From positions 1-6,214 of the forward strand of contig CAZITB010000136.1 of the NCBI GenBank assembly GCA_964542055.1: a DNA stretch of 6,214 nucleotides, given 5' to 3'. This document shows, one piece after another, positions 1 through 5,750 of the stretch. Position 1 is the first letter of the stretch, and every line of letters begins with the position of its first letter. The translations under genes were made by a program, and so were the position numbers. Source of the stretch: CAZITB01 sp964542055. Lineage in GTDB: Bacteria; Planctomycetota; Phycisphaerae; Sedimentisphaerales; CAMDDF01. Below the pieces are notes generated by a model that did not search any database, was not told the DNA's origin, and worked only from the letters and a program-made list of their open reading frames with translations.

Positions 1-2
1 AT

Positions 3-140
3 AAAGCTGGTCAGACTCACAGCCAGAGAACGGCTCAGGCACTTTATAAAACCGCCCGCAGGGTTTTTATTGTAACTCTTCCCTTTGAATTAACCCAAAC
101 ACATGGCAAAGATTTATATGACTTTATATATGAAAGGTAA
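3..140 (+). CDS. C-terminal end of an unrecognised protein (5' end outside window)
   Basis: Reading in frame from base 3, 45 codons stay open to a TAA at 138-140. The translation ends with a plausible folded-protein segment (ARRVFIVTLPFEL, then THGKDLYDFIYER), with mixed hydrophobic and charged residues. The two other forward frames hit stops early (frame 2 at base 2, frame 1 at about 73). The stop is 7 bases before the ATG at 148, and the ribosome binding site of the next gene lies inside the last codons, which is typical of an operon. I do not recognise the family, and 45 residues give no catalytic motif. Being first in an apparent operon with a CheB-CheR hybrid, it may be a related signalling protein, but that is inference. 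The reading makes the ATG at 103 an unlikely start for the next gene, since that start would lie inside this one. Confidence 0.68.
   Translation, partial: KAGQTHSQRTAQALYKTARRVFIVTLPFELTQTHGKDLYDFIYER
132..137 (+). promoter_or_regulatory. Ribosome binding site deciding the start of the CheB-CheR gene
   Basis: GAAAGG ends 10 bases before the ATG at 148. The alternative in-frame ATGs at 103, 118 and 130 have no purine-rich site at a useful distance; the bases before 103 are AACCCAAACAC. Starting at 148 also places the first beta strand of the CheB domain (PIVIVALGSSAGG) right at the N-terminus, as is usual in this family. Confidence 0.6.
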
Positions 141-147
141 AAAGATT

Positions 148-2988
148 ATGAAACCAATAGTCATCGTTGCCTTAGGTTCTTCGGCCGGTGGGCTGGCCCC
201 TCTCAAGAAGTTCTTTTCAAAGGTCGAGACTGACTCGCAGACCGCTTACGTGGTAATTACCCATCTTGATCCTCGTCATTCCTCACTTATGCCCGAGCTT
301 CTTTCAAATATCACCGATCTGGACGTTAAACAGGTCGAAAATGATATGAAAATAGAACCCGGCACCCTTTTTATTATCGCCCCCGATACTCAGCTTACCG
401 TTGAAGATGGAAGCTTCAAAACTCAAAAGAGACAATCAAATAAAGGTGCTCATACACCCATAAACGCCTTTTTCAAATCACTTGCCGGGGATTTCGGCAA
501 AAATGCTATCGGTATTATCCTTTCGGGAACCGGAACAGACGGCTCTGGCGGCATAATCGAGATCAAACAGCAGTTCGGGCTGGTTCTCGCACAGGACCCT
601 CAAACCGCCGAATATTCAGGGATGCCTGACCAGGCGATCAAAACCGGGCTTGTCGATAAAGTACTGCCTCCTGAAGATATGCCCGGATTCATAAGAGAAT
701 ATATAGCCAACCGTTCAAAGAGCGATAAAGATAAAACACAAGATTTCACAACAGAAAAAATCCAGCGAATTTGTGAGTTACTTCGAAACGCTACCGGGCA
801 CGATTTTTCAGGTTACAAGGAAAATACAATAAAACGCAGGATTGTTCGCCGCATGGACCTGCACAAACTGGAAAACATCGATCAGTATATCCAACATCTA
901 GAACAGAATAACCAAGAATTGGACGTGCTGTTAAATGAACTTTTAATCGGGGTTACCAATTTTTTCCGGGACCCTCCCGCCTGGGACGTCATTAAAATGG
1001 AAGTACTTCCCCAATTATCCCAGAAAAAAAATGATGGCGATCTACTCCGGGTCTGGGTCGTAGGAACTGCAACAGGCCAGGAAGCCTACTCGATGGCACT
1101 GACCATTTCAAAGTTCCTGGAAGATAACGATCTGAATCTAAAAACTTCCATCTTTGCTACCGATATCGACAAAACGGCGATTGAAAATGCCAGAAAGGGA
1201 GAATTTCCCGAATCCATAAAGGAAGATGTCCCCAAAGACCTTCTTGACAAATATTTCACAAAAACCGGCAGTAAATATGTAATCGACCGCAAGATCCGGG
1301 ATATGCTGGTTTTTGCAGAACAGAATATGCTCAAAGACCCCCCGTTTTCCAAAATGGATTTGATATGCTGTAGAAATGTTCTCATTTACATGAAAGCCGA
1401 TCTTCAAAAAAAACTCATGCCCATGTTCCATTACAGCCTAAATGAAGGCGGAATACTATTTCTGGGCTCTTCGGAAAGTGTCGGAGAATTTGACCATCTT
1501 TTCAAACAGATCAATTCCAAATGGAAAATTTTCAAACGCATGGAAGTAGATGGTGCCTACAATACATTTGAATTTCCGCTATCTCATCCTACCCCTGCTG
1601 TCAAAGAAAGACCTGACAAGATGCCAAAAATAGATATAGAACATTTAGCGGCCCAGGAACTGATGACCACTTTTGTACCGCCAAGCGTGGTGATCGACCA
1701 GAATCACCAGGTTCTCTACATACATGGCAGAATCGGCAGATTCCTGGAACCGGCAGCAGGCAAAGTCGGCTGGGATGTCATTCGTATGGCACGTGAAGGT
1801 TTGACCAATGCCCTGCCCGCAGCAATTCACCAGGCCGTCAATCAGAACAAGACTATAACCAGAAATAATATAGAAATCCAGACTAACGGCGACAGTGTCA
1901 CCATAGACCTTACCGTCAGGCCATTGCACAAGTCCCAGTCTGGAAAAAAGCTGCTGCTTATAAGCTTTCACGAAAGACCACCGGAAACTGCCCGGCAAGA
2001 GGCAGATATTTCAGCCATTCATGACAAAAGCTACCAAATGCTTGAACAGGAACTCGCCGATGCCCGCGAAAACCTTCAGTCAACGGTAGAAGAGCTGGAA
2101 ACATCCAATGAAGAGCTTCGCAGCATGAACGAGGAGTACCAGTCAACAAATGAAGAACTAAAAAGCGCAAACGAAGAGCTTGAGACCAGCAGAGAGGAAC
2201 TTCAAAGCCTAAACGAAGAGCTCACAACGGTAAATTACGAATTACAGGACAAAATCGAGAGCCTCAACCAGTCACAAAAAGAATTGCAGATGTTCCTGGA
2301 CAGCCTGGAAATCCCGACTGTCTTTCTGGACGAGGACCTCAACATTGTTCGTTTCACCGCTCAGGCAGCCCAGATATTCCATATCATCGAAAGCGATATA
2401 GGCCGGCCGATCCACCATTTCTCTTCAAACCTCAAGTATGACAGTTTCCTCTTCGACGTCAAAGAAGTTACAAGAAATCTCCAGCAAAAACAAAAAGAAG
2501 TCTCCACCATCGATGGACACTGGTATTTACTGCGAATACTGCCCTACCGCACTTCTGACAACCGGATTCGCGGAGCTGCCGTTAACCTGGTCGATATCGA
2601 TCAACTCAAGCTGGTAATGAACCAGCTGGAGCGGTCAAACGCCGCTTTCGAAACAACAGCCAGGATCATCGATGAACCTATTGTTGTCCTTGATAAACAG
2701 TTCGAAATCATATTAGCAAGCGACAGCTTTTACCGAGAATACGCAATTAATCGCAACAGCACCGGTCAAAATCTCTTTAGCGTTGGAGATGGTACTTTTA
2801 ATCATGACAAATTCGTACAATACCTCAAACAGGTAAGCCAAGGCGGCAAACCTTATCCGCTGGAAATAGAAAAAGACCAGACGAAAACAGGCAAAAAACT
2901 GGTTATCAAAGGAGAAAAGATCGAATCCGAAAAATTTTATTCACTTGTACTGAGAATCGAACCGGAAAAAAAGAAAGAAGGATCGTAA
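148..2988 (+). CDS. CheB-CheR-PAS hybrid: chemotaxis-type methylesterase/methyltransferase sensor protein
   Basis: The protein has 946 residues from the ATG at 148; an in-frame ATG at 103 would add 15 residues without homology. Domains in order: CheB methylesterase (about 3-188) with the serine-histidine-aspartate triad visible as S12 (GSSAGG), H39 (THLDP) and D131 (GTGTDG); CheR N-terminal helical domain (about 200-260); CheR SAM-dependent methyltransferase (about 270-465) with FFRD at 272-275, GTATGQEAYS at 306-315, ATDID at 337-341 and LKDPPFSKMDLICCRN at 395-410; a PAS-like domain (about 500-610); a heptad coiled coil (about 625-715); and two more PAS-like segments (about 715-820 and 830-940). 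There is no receiver domain and no kinase domain. Classical CheB and CheR remove and add methyl groups on receptor glutamates; substrates of stand-alone hybrids are mostly unknown. No signal peptide or membrane segment is seen, so it is probably cytoplasmic. The next gene, one base away, is a histidine kinase, suggesting a joint signalling role. Confidence 0.95.
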   Translation: MKPIVIVALGSSAGGLAPLKKFFSKVETDSQTAYVVITHLDPRHSSLMPELLSNITDLDVKQVENDMKIEPGTLFIIAPDTQLTVEDGSFKTQKRQSNKGAHTPINAFFKSLAGDFGKNAIGIILSGTGTDGSGGIIEIKQQFGLVLAQDPQTAEYSGMPDQAIKTGLVDKVLPPEDMPGFIREYIANRSKSDKDKTQDFTTEKIQRICELLRNATGHDFSGYKENTIKRRIVRRMDLHKLENIDQYIQHLEQNNQELDVLLNELLIGVTNFFRDPPAWDVIKMEVLPQLSQKKNDGDLLRVWVVGTATGQEAYSMALTISKFLEDNDLNLKTSIFATDIDKTAIENARKGEFPESIKEDVPKDLLDKYFTKTGSKYVIDRKIRDMLVFAEQNMLKDPPFSKMDLICCRNVLIYMKADLQKKLMPMFHYSLNEGGILFLGSSESVGEFDHLFKQINSKWKIFKRMEVDGAYNTFEFPLSHPTPAVKERPDKMPKIDIEHLAAQELMTTFVPPSVVIDQNHQVLYIHGRIGRFLEPAAGKVGWDVIRMAREGLTNALPAAIHQAVNQNKTITRNNIEIQTNGDSVTIDLTVRPLHKSQSGKKLLLISFHERPPETARQEADISAIHDKSYQMLEQELADARENLQSTVEELETSNEELRSMNEEYQSTNEELKSANEELETSREELQSLNEELTTVNYELQDKIESLNQSQKELQMFLDSLEIPTVFLDEDLNIVRFTAQAAQIFHIIESDIGRPIHHFSSNLKYDSFLFDVKEVTRNLQQKQKEVSTIDGHWYLLRILPYRTSDNRIRGAAVNLVDIDQLKLVMNQLERSNAAFETTARIIDEPIVVLDKQFEIILASDSFYREYAINRNSTGQNLFSVGDGTFNHDKFVQYLKQVSQGGKPYPLEIEKDQTKTGKKLVIKGEKIESEKFYSLVLRIEPEKKKEGS
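2089..2256 (+). repeat. Coding heptad repeat (eight 21-base units) in the CheB-CheR hybrid
   Basis: Residues 648-703 of the hybrid are eight consecutive seven-residue units of the form EELxxxN, for example EELRSMN, EEYQSTN, EELKSAN and EELQSLN. At the DNA level this is a degenerate 21-base tandem repeat. It predicts a long parallel coiled coil linking the first PAS-like domain to the second. Such Glu/Asn-rich heptads are usual in this hybrid family, so it is a structural element, not a mobile repeat. Confidence 0.85.
2976..2982 (+). promoter_or_regulatory. Ribosome binding site for the histidine kinase gene
   Basis: AGAAGGA lies 7 bases before the ATG at 2990 and inside the last codons of the hybrid gene. 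Together with the one-base gap between stop and start, it indicates translation coupling and one transcript. Confidence 0.6.
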
Positions 2989-2989
2989 A

Positions 2990-4246
2990 ATGCTGGAAAG
3001 TAAGTATAAAGATTTACGAGATAAGGCAGTGCAGCTGCTCGAACATACCGGAAGTGATAAGAGCCATGATAAACTGGATGTTCTTGAACTCATTCAGGAA
3101 CTCCAGATCAATCAGGCCGAACTTGAAATTCAAAATGAAGAACTGCGCCATGCCCAACAGTCATTGATACAGTCCAAAAATAATTATTTTGATATGTACA
3201 TTTTTGCACCGGTTGGGTATGCCACACTTGACAAAAAGGGAATAATCTGCTCAGCTAATCTCGCATTGACCGAACTGCTGGCAACACAACGCAAAAAACT
3301 AATCGGATACCCCCTTAGCAGATATATTCACAATAATTACCTTATGACTTTTTTTGAATATCTAAAAAAGACAATGAAAGAATCCAAAAGCACCTCCTGT
3401 GACTTGCAACTGACTGCAAAACAGGATAGTGCCCAGTTTATAAGGGTAACATCCAGCCATGCCGTAGATGACCAAAGCGGTGAAAAACTGGTCCGCATGG
3501 CAATGATCGATATTACCGATATATACCAGTCAAAAAAGTCGCTGGACCAGACAAATGCCCAGTTGACCGAGCAACTGCAGTCAAAGACAAACGAACTTAC
3601 AAGCTGTCTGCAACAGCTTAGCTCTGCCCAGCAGCAAGAACGAACTCGCCTGGCCAAATTGCTCCATAATGATCTCCAGCAGTTAATATCCGCCGCTAAG
3701 ATGCATGTCGGAGTTCTCAGTTCAAATGACAATATTCAGGTAAAGCAGGTGGCACAAAATGTAATAAGCTTGCTGGATGAATCACTTGAAACTTCCCGGT
3801 CACTGGTAACCGATCTGGTACCGCCTGTTCTGTCCAAGTCAGGACTTACAGACAGCTTGAAATGGCTTTGCGACTGGGTACAGGAAAAACATCATCTATC
3901 CGTCAGTTTCGTTTCGAGCGCTTTGACCGATATCACCGACGATGAAGTGAAGCTTTTAGCTTTTGAATCTGTACGCGAGCTTCTCTTTAATGTCGTTAAA
4001 CACGCAGGCGTCAGCAATGCAAGTATCGAAATGAGCCGGACCGATCAAAAAGTAAAAATTGTCGTCACAGATAAGGGAGTCGGTTTCGATCCCCAAACTT
4101 TACGTTCAGGCGGAAAACAGATGCACAGCGGTTTGGGACTGACCAACATGCAGAACCTTTTGAAATCGATCGGCGGGAATCTTGAGATTCAAAGCGAGCC
4201 GGGCAAAGGTTCAAAGTTTACTGTAACTGTCCCGCTGCAACAATAA
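2990..4246 (+). CDS. PAS-domain histidine kinase, HisKA_3 (NarL-partner) type
   Basis: The protein has 418 residues and no membrane segments, so it is probably cytoplasmic. A helical lead-in (QAELEIQNEELRHAQ, 42-56) runs into a PAS domain (about 63-180, with FAPVGYATLD at 72-81), then a coiled coil (about 180-215), a HisKA_3 dimerisation domain, and an HATPase_c domain. The phospho-acceptor is H226 in RLAKLLHNDLQQ. ATP-binding motifs are the N box (ELLFNVVKHAG, N334), G1 (DKGVGFD, 361-367), G2 (GLGLTNM, 381-387) and a closing GG-LEI-SEPGKGS-F block (395-410). The residue after the histidine is Asn (N227) where this family normally has Asp or Glu. HisKA_3 kinases normally pass phosphate to NarL/FixJ-type regulators, but none lies in the window. 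The gene is one base downstream of the CheB-CheR hybrid, whose PAS-rich tail lacks a kinase, so the pair may work as a split CheB-CheR-PAS-kinase. It ends the + strand operon. Confidence 0.93.
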   Translation: MLESKYKDLRDKAVQLLEHTGSDKSHDKLDVLELIQELQINQAELEIQNEELRHAQQSLIQSKNNYFDMYIFAPVGYATLDKKGIICSANLALTELLATQRKKLIGYPLSRYIHNNYLMTFFEYLKKTMKESKSTSCDLQLTAKQDSAQFIRVTSSHAVDDQSGEKLVRMAMIDITDIYQSKKSLDQTNAQLTEQLQSKTNELTSCLQQLSSAQQQERTRLAKLLHNDLQQLISAAKMHVGVLSSNDNIQVKQVAQNVISLLDESLETSRSLVTDLVPPVLSKSGLTDSLKWLCDWVQEKHHLSVSFVSSALTDITDDEVKLLAFESVRELLFNVVKHAGVSNASIEMSRTDQKVKIVVTDKGVGFDPQTLRSGGKQMHSGLGLTNMQNLLKSIGGNLEIQSEPGKGSKFTVTVPLQQ

Positions 4247-4329
4247 CGCTGGATTTTTGGCGGCGAATTCGATACAGACCTGGTTCAAATTAATCGGGAT
4301 AAACTCCATCTGCGGTTAAACTCAGACAC

Positions 4330-4357
4330 TGATAGCTGACTTCTGACGTCTGACTAC
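4330..4357. repeat. Short tandem heptamer repeat, four units
   Basis: Four consecutive 7-base units read TGATAGC, TGACTTC, TGACGTC and TGACTAC, sharing TGA at positions 1-3 and C at position 7. The last three share TGAC. The repeat begins 83 bases after the kinase stop codon. Its function is unknown; it could be replication slippage in unconstrained spacer. Confidence 0.6.
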
Positions 4358-4389
4358 TTTCAAATTTTTTTTCAAAATTTTTGAATTTT

Positions 4390-4438
4390 CCACTTGCCGG
4401 GCAAAAACGCCCTTTTTCCCGAAAATCGCGCAAAGTGG
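4390..4438 (+). terminator. Nested hairpin with T-run, possible weak terminator of the + strand operon
   Basis: GGGC (4399-4402) and GCCC (4409-4412) form a 4-bp stem with a six-base loop, followed directly by TTTTT (4413-4417), the layout of a rho-independent terminator. The stem is short. An outer stem pairs CCACTTGC (4390-4397) with GC plus AAGTGG (4430-4438) with one bulged A. CGGG (4398-4401) could instead pair with CCCG (4418-4421), so alternative folds compete. Confidence 0.4.
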
Positions 4439-4483
4439 CTTAAAGTTGGGTCAAAGTTGGGGTAAACTGGCCTAAACCCGCTC

Positions 4484-4510
4484 AAAAGTGCCAAAAACCG
4501 CACACTTTTT
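4484..4510 (+). terminator. Second hairpin, candidate terminator
   Basis: AAAAGTG (4484-4490) and CACTTTT (4503-4509) are perfect 7-bp inverted arms around a 12-base loop. The right arm runs into TTTTTGATTTT on the + strand. The stem is A/T-rich, so it is weak. On the - strand the hairpin also lies downstream of the PIN-TRAM gene but is followed by GAGCGGG, not by a T-run, so it fits the + strand operon better. Confidence 0.35.
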
Positions 4511-4641
4511 GATTTTACCATAACTCAACATAAGTTCTTCATTTACAAGCACTTACGTTAAATTTCACCCCGAGTCTTAAATACTTAGTGTCATTTTTGA
4601 GCTTGCAGCTTTGGTACAATTTCGACCAATTACGCAAATGT

Positions 4642-5703
4642 TTACCTTCCGTTTCGGGATTCGGATCTTCTTTCGAATTTACCGAAGATCATCCGCCCTG
4701 CCGATGTCTGAAGCGAACTGGTAACCGATATATCGATCATCTGCCCCATCATATCCCGGGCACCTTCGATCACTACCATCGTTCCATCATCAAGATAACC
4801 TATCCCCTGGTGCGGTTCTTCGCCGTTTTTGATAACTTTAATGGTCATCAGCTCGCCAGGCAAAACAACAGGTTTAAGGCAGTTAGCCAGGTCATTGATA
4901 TTTATTACATCAACTTCCCGCAGCTGAGCGACCTTGTTAAGGTTGTAGTCATTCGTAACAAGCCTGCCGTCACAAGCCTTTGTAAATGCAACCAGCTTCT
5001 GATCTACCGGCGCTTTACTTTCAATACCGGGAGGTGGAGTATCATCAATTTTGACTTCCAGCAACGGATCGTCCCTTAATTTATTGAGCATATCAAGGCC
5101 CCGTCTGCCCCTGTTGCGTTTTAGCTTATCCGCAGAATCAGAGATCAACTGCAATTCATTCAGGACAAATCGCGGTATTACCAAAGGGGCATCAAAAAGC
5201 CTGGTCTGACAAATGTCGGCAATCCTGCCATCAATAATAACAGATGTATCGAGCACAAGCGGACGGATACCCTTGCTCTGGCGGGCAAATTCAACGTAAG
5301 GTACAACAAACCGCACGTCGTCCTTGGTTTTGATAACAAAGCTGATTACCAAAAAGCATACGCAAACCCCCATCACCCATTTAGTGATTTTAAGACCTTC
5401 CGGCTCTAAATAGAGAGGGTAAACTTCATTTATTAAATCGATTACATTAGCAAGCCCCCAGCTAACAAGCAGCCCCACAAGCAATCCGAAAAACACCCCC
5501 GCAAGACCGCTGATGGCTTTTTTGGGAATGGATAATTCCAAAACTAAAATGAGTAACGCTACAAGAATTCCAATTGCAAAAGGTGCAAAACGATCCAGGA
5601 TCGTGAATTCTTCGCCTGCCGGATAATATCGCTGGTCAAGCAAAGGGAACAAAATCGAAAAAATCAGAACAAAAAACAGTGCTCGAATAACTGGTAATAA
5701 CAT
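4642..5703 (-). CDS. YacL-like membrane protein with PIN nuclease and TRAM domains
   Basis: The protein has 353 residues. Four hydrophobic stretches at about 4-22, 39-57, 64-89 and 108-124 predict an N-terminal membrane domain. A PIN domain follows (about 147-275) with the four acidic residues expected for metal-dependent RNase activity: D152 (VLDTSVIIDGR), E183 (VLNELQ), D234 (PVDQKLV) and D252 (TNDYNLNKVA). A C-terminal TRAM domain (about 280-343; LPGELMTIKVIKNGEE, then GIGYLDDGTMVVIEGAR) should bind RNA. Length and order match the YacL family of Firmicutes, Cyanobacteria, Thermotogae and Planctomycetes. It is thought to be a membrane-attached ribonuclease, with no settled physiological role. 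There is no antitoxin-like partner, so it is not a VapC toxin. The start is fixed by GGAGG on the - strand (5713-5717), nine bases before the ATG. The gene converges on the kinase gene and is preceded by a decayed S24 gene. Confidence 0.93.
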   Translation of the reverse strand: MLLPVIRALFFVLIFSILFPLLDQRYYPAGEEFTILDRFAPFAIGILVALLILVLELSIPKKAISGLAGVFFGLLVGLLVSWGLANVIDLINEVYPLYLEPEGLKITKWVMGVCVCFLVISFVIKTKDDVRFVVPYVEFARQSKGIRPLVLDTSVIIDGRIADICQTRLFDAPLVIPRFVLNELQLISDSADKLKRNRGRRGLDMLNKLRDDPLLEVKIDDTPPPGIESKAPVDQKLVAFTKACDGRLVTNDYNLNKVAQLREVDVININDLANCLKPVVLPGELMTIKVIKNGEEPHQGIGYLDDGTMVVIEGARDMMGQMIDISVTSSLQTSAGRMIFGKFERRSESRNGR

Positions 5704-5712
5704 AATATAAAA

Positions 5713-5717
5713 CCTCC
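5713..5717 (-). promoter_or_regulatory. Strong ribosome binding site of the PIN-TRAM gene
   Basis: The - strand reads GGAGG nine bases upstream of the ATG at 5703. It is the best Shine-Dalgarno match in the window and supports that start codon. Confidence 0.75.
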
Positions 5718-5721
5718 AGGT

Positions 5722-5750
5722 ATAAAAATATAATTATGATGAAGTGTCAA
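5722..5750 (-). promoter_or_regulatory. Candidate promoter of the PIN-TRAM gene
   Basis: On the - strand a perfect TTGACA (complement of 5745-5750) is followed after 17 bases by TTTTAT (complement of 5722-5727), four of six matches to the -10 consensus. Transcription would start just before the GGAGG, giving a short leader. The -35 box lies inside the last codons of the S24 remnant, so the gene would not depend on transcription through the remnant. Alternative -10 boxes exist in this A/T-rich stretch. Confidence 0.4.

Larger units (their letters stand above)
4362..4510. other. Phased A/T-tract array, predicted intrinsically curved DNA
   Basis: Runs of A or T recur at close to one helical turn. 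Tract centres fall near 4367, 4378, 4386, 4405, 4415, 4423, 4433, 4443, 4454, 4465, 4475, 4485 and 4495, with a T5 run near 4508. Between 4405 and 4495 the ten tracts average 10 bases apart; one beat (about 4395) is missing. From 4431 the tracts also share neighbouring bases (for example TAAAGTTGGG then TCAAAGTTGGGG), so part of it is a degenerate 10-11 base repeat. Phased A-tracts are an established cause of DNA bending. A role in nucleoid-protein binding or transcription termination is inference. Confidence 0.6.
4247..4641. other. Convergent intergenic region without a convincing gene
   Basis: This stretch separates the 3' ends of the kinase gene (+) and the PIN-TRAM gene (-). Reading frames on both strands are short and lack family resemblance or ribosome binding sites. 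It contains a four-unit heptamer repeat (4330-4357), a periodic A/T-tract array (4362-4510) and nested hairpins (4390-4438, 4484-4510). Bases 4511-4641 show nothing I can name. Confidence 0.7.

Noticed and set aside
45..70. Hairpin AAAACC...GGTTTT with a T-run, resembling a terminator
   Set aside because: It lies within the apparent coding end of the upstream gene, which continues to 140 and sits 7 bases from the next start. The stem is only six A/T-rich pairs.
1086..2170. Several - strand ORFs of 70-117 codons inside the CheB-CheR gene
   Set aside because: All are shadows of a gene whose domains and catalytic residues are clear on the + strand.
3337..3732. 131-codon - strand ORF inside the kinase gene
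   Set aside because: It is antisense to the PAS and HisKA_3 coding sequence; Ser/Cys/Trp-rich composition is typical of a shadow frame.
4216..4311. 31-codon - strand ORF starting MEFIPINLN
   Set aside because: It overlaps the 3' end of the kinase gene, has no ribosome binding site and shows no known family.
4371..4385. A/T palindrome TTCAAAA-T-TTTTGAA as a hairpin
   Set aside because: There is only one base between the arms, so no stable RNA hairpin forms; it is better read as part of the A/T-tract array.
4478..4494. Sigma-54-like TGGCAC element on the - strand
   Set aside because: The GG to GC spacing is one base off the strict sigma-54 requirement, and it would point toward the kinase gene's 3' end.
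4588..5079. 163-codon + strand ORF
   Set aside because: It is antisense to the well-supported PIN-TRAM gene, shows no family resemblance, and arises from the codon pattern of the real gene.
4642..5703. PIN domain protein as a VapC-type toxin
   Set aside because: The four N-terminal membrane helices and C-terminal TRAM domain mark the YacL family, and no antitoxin gene is adjacent.
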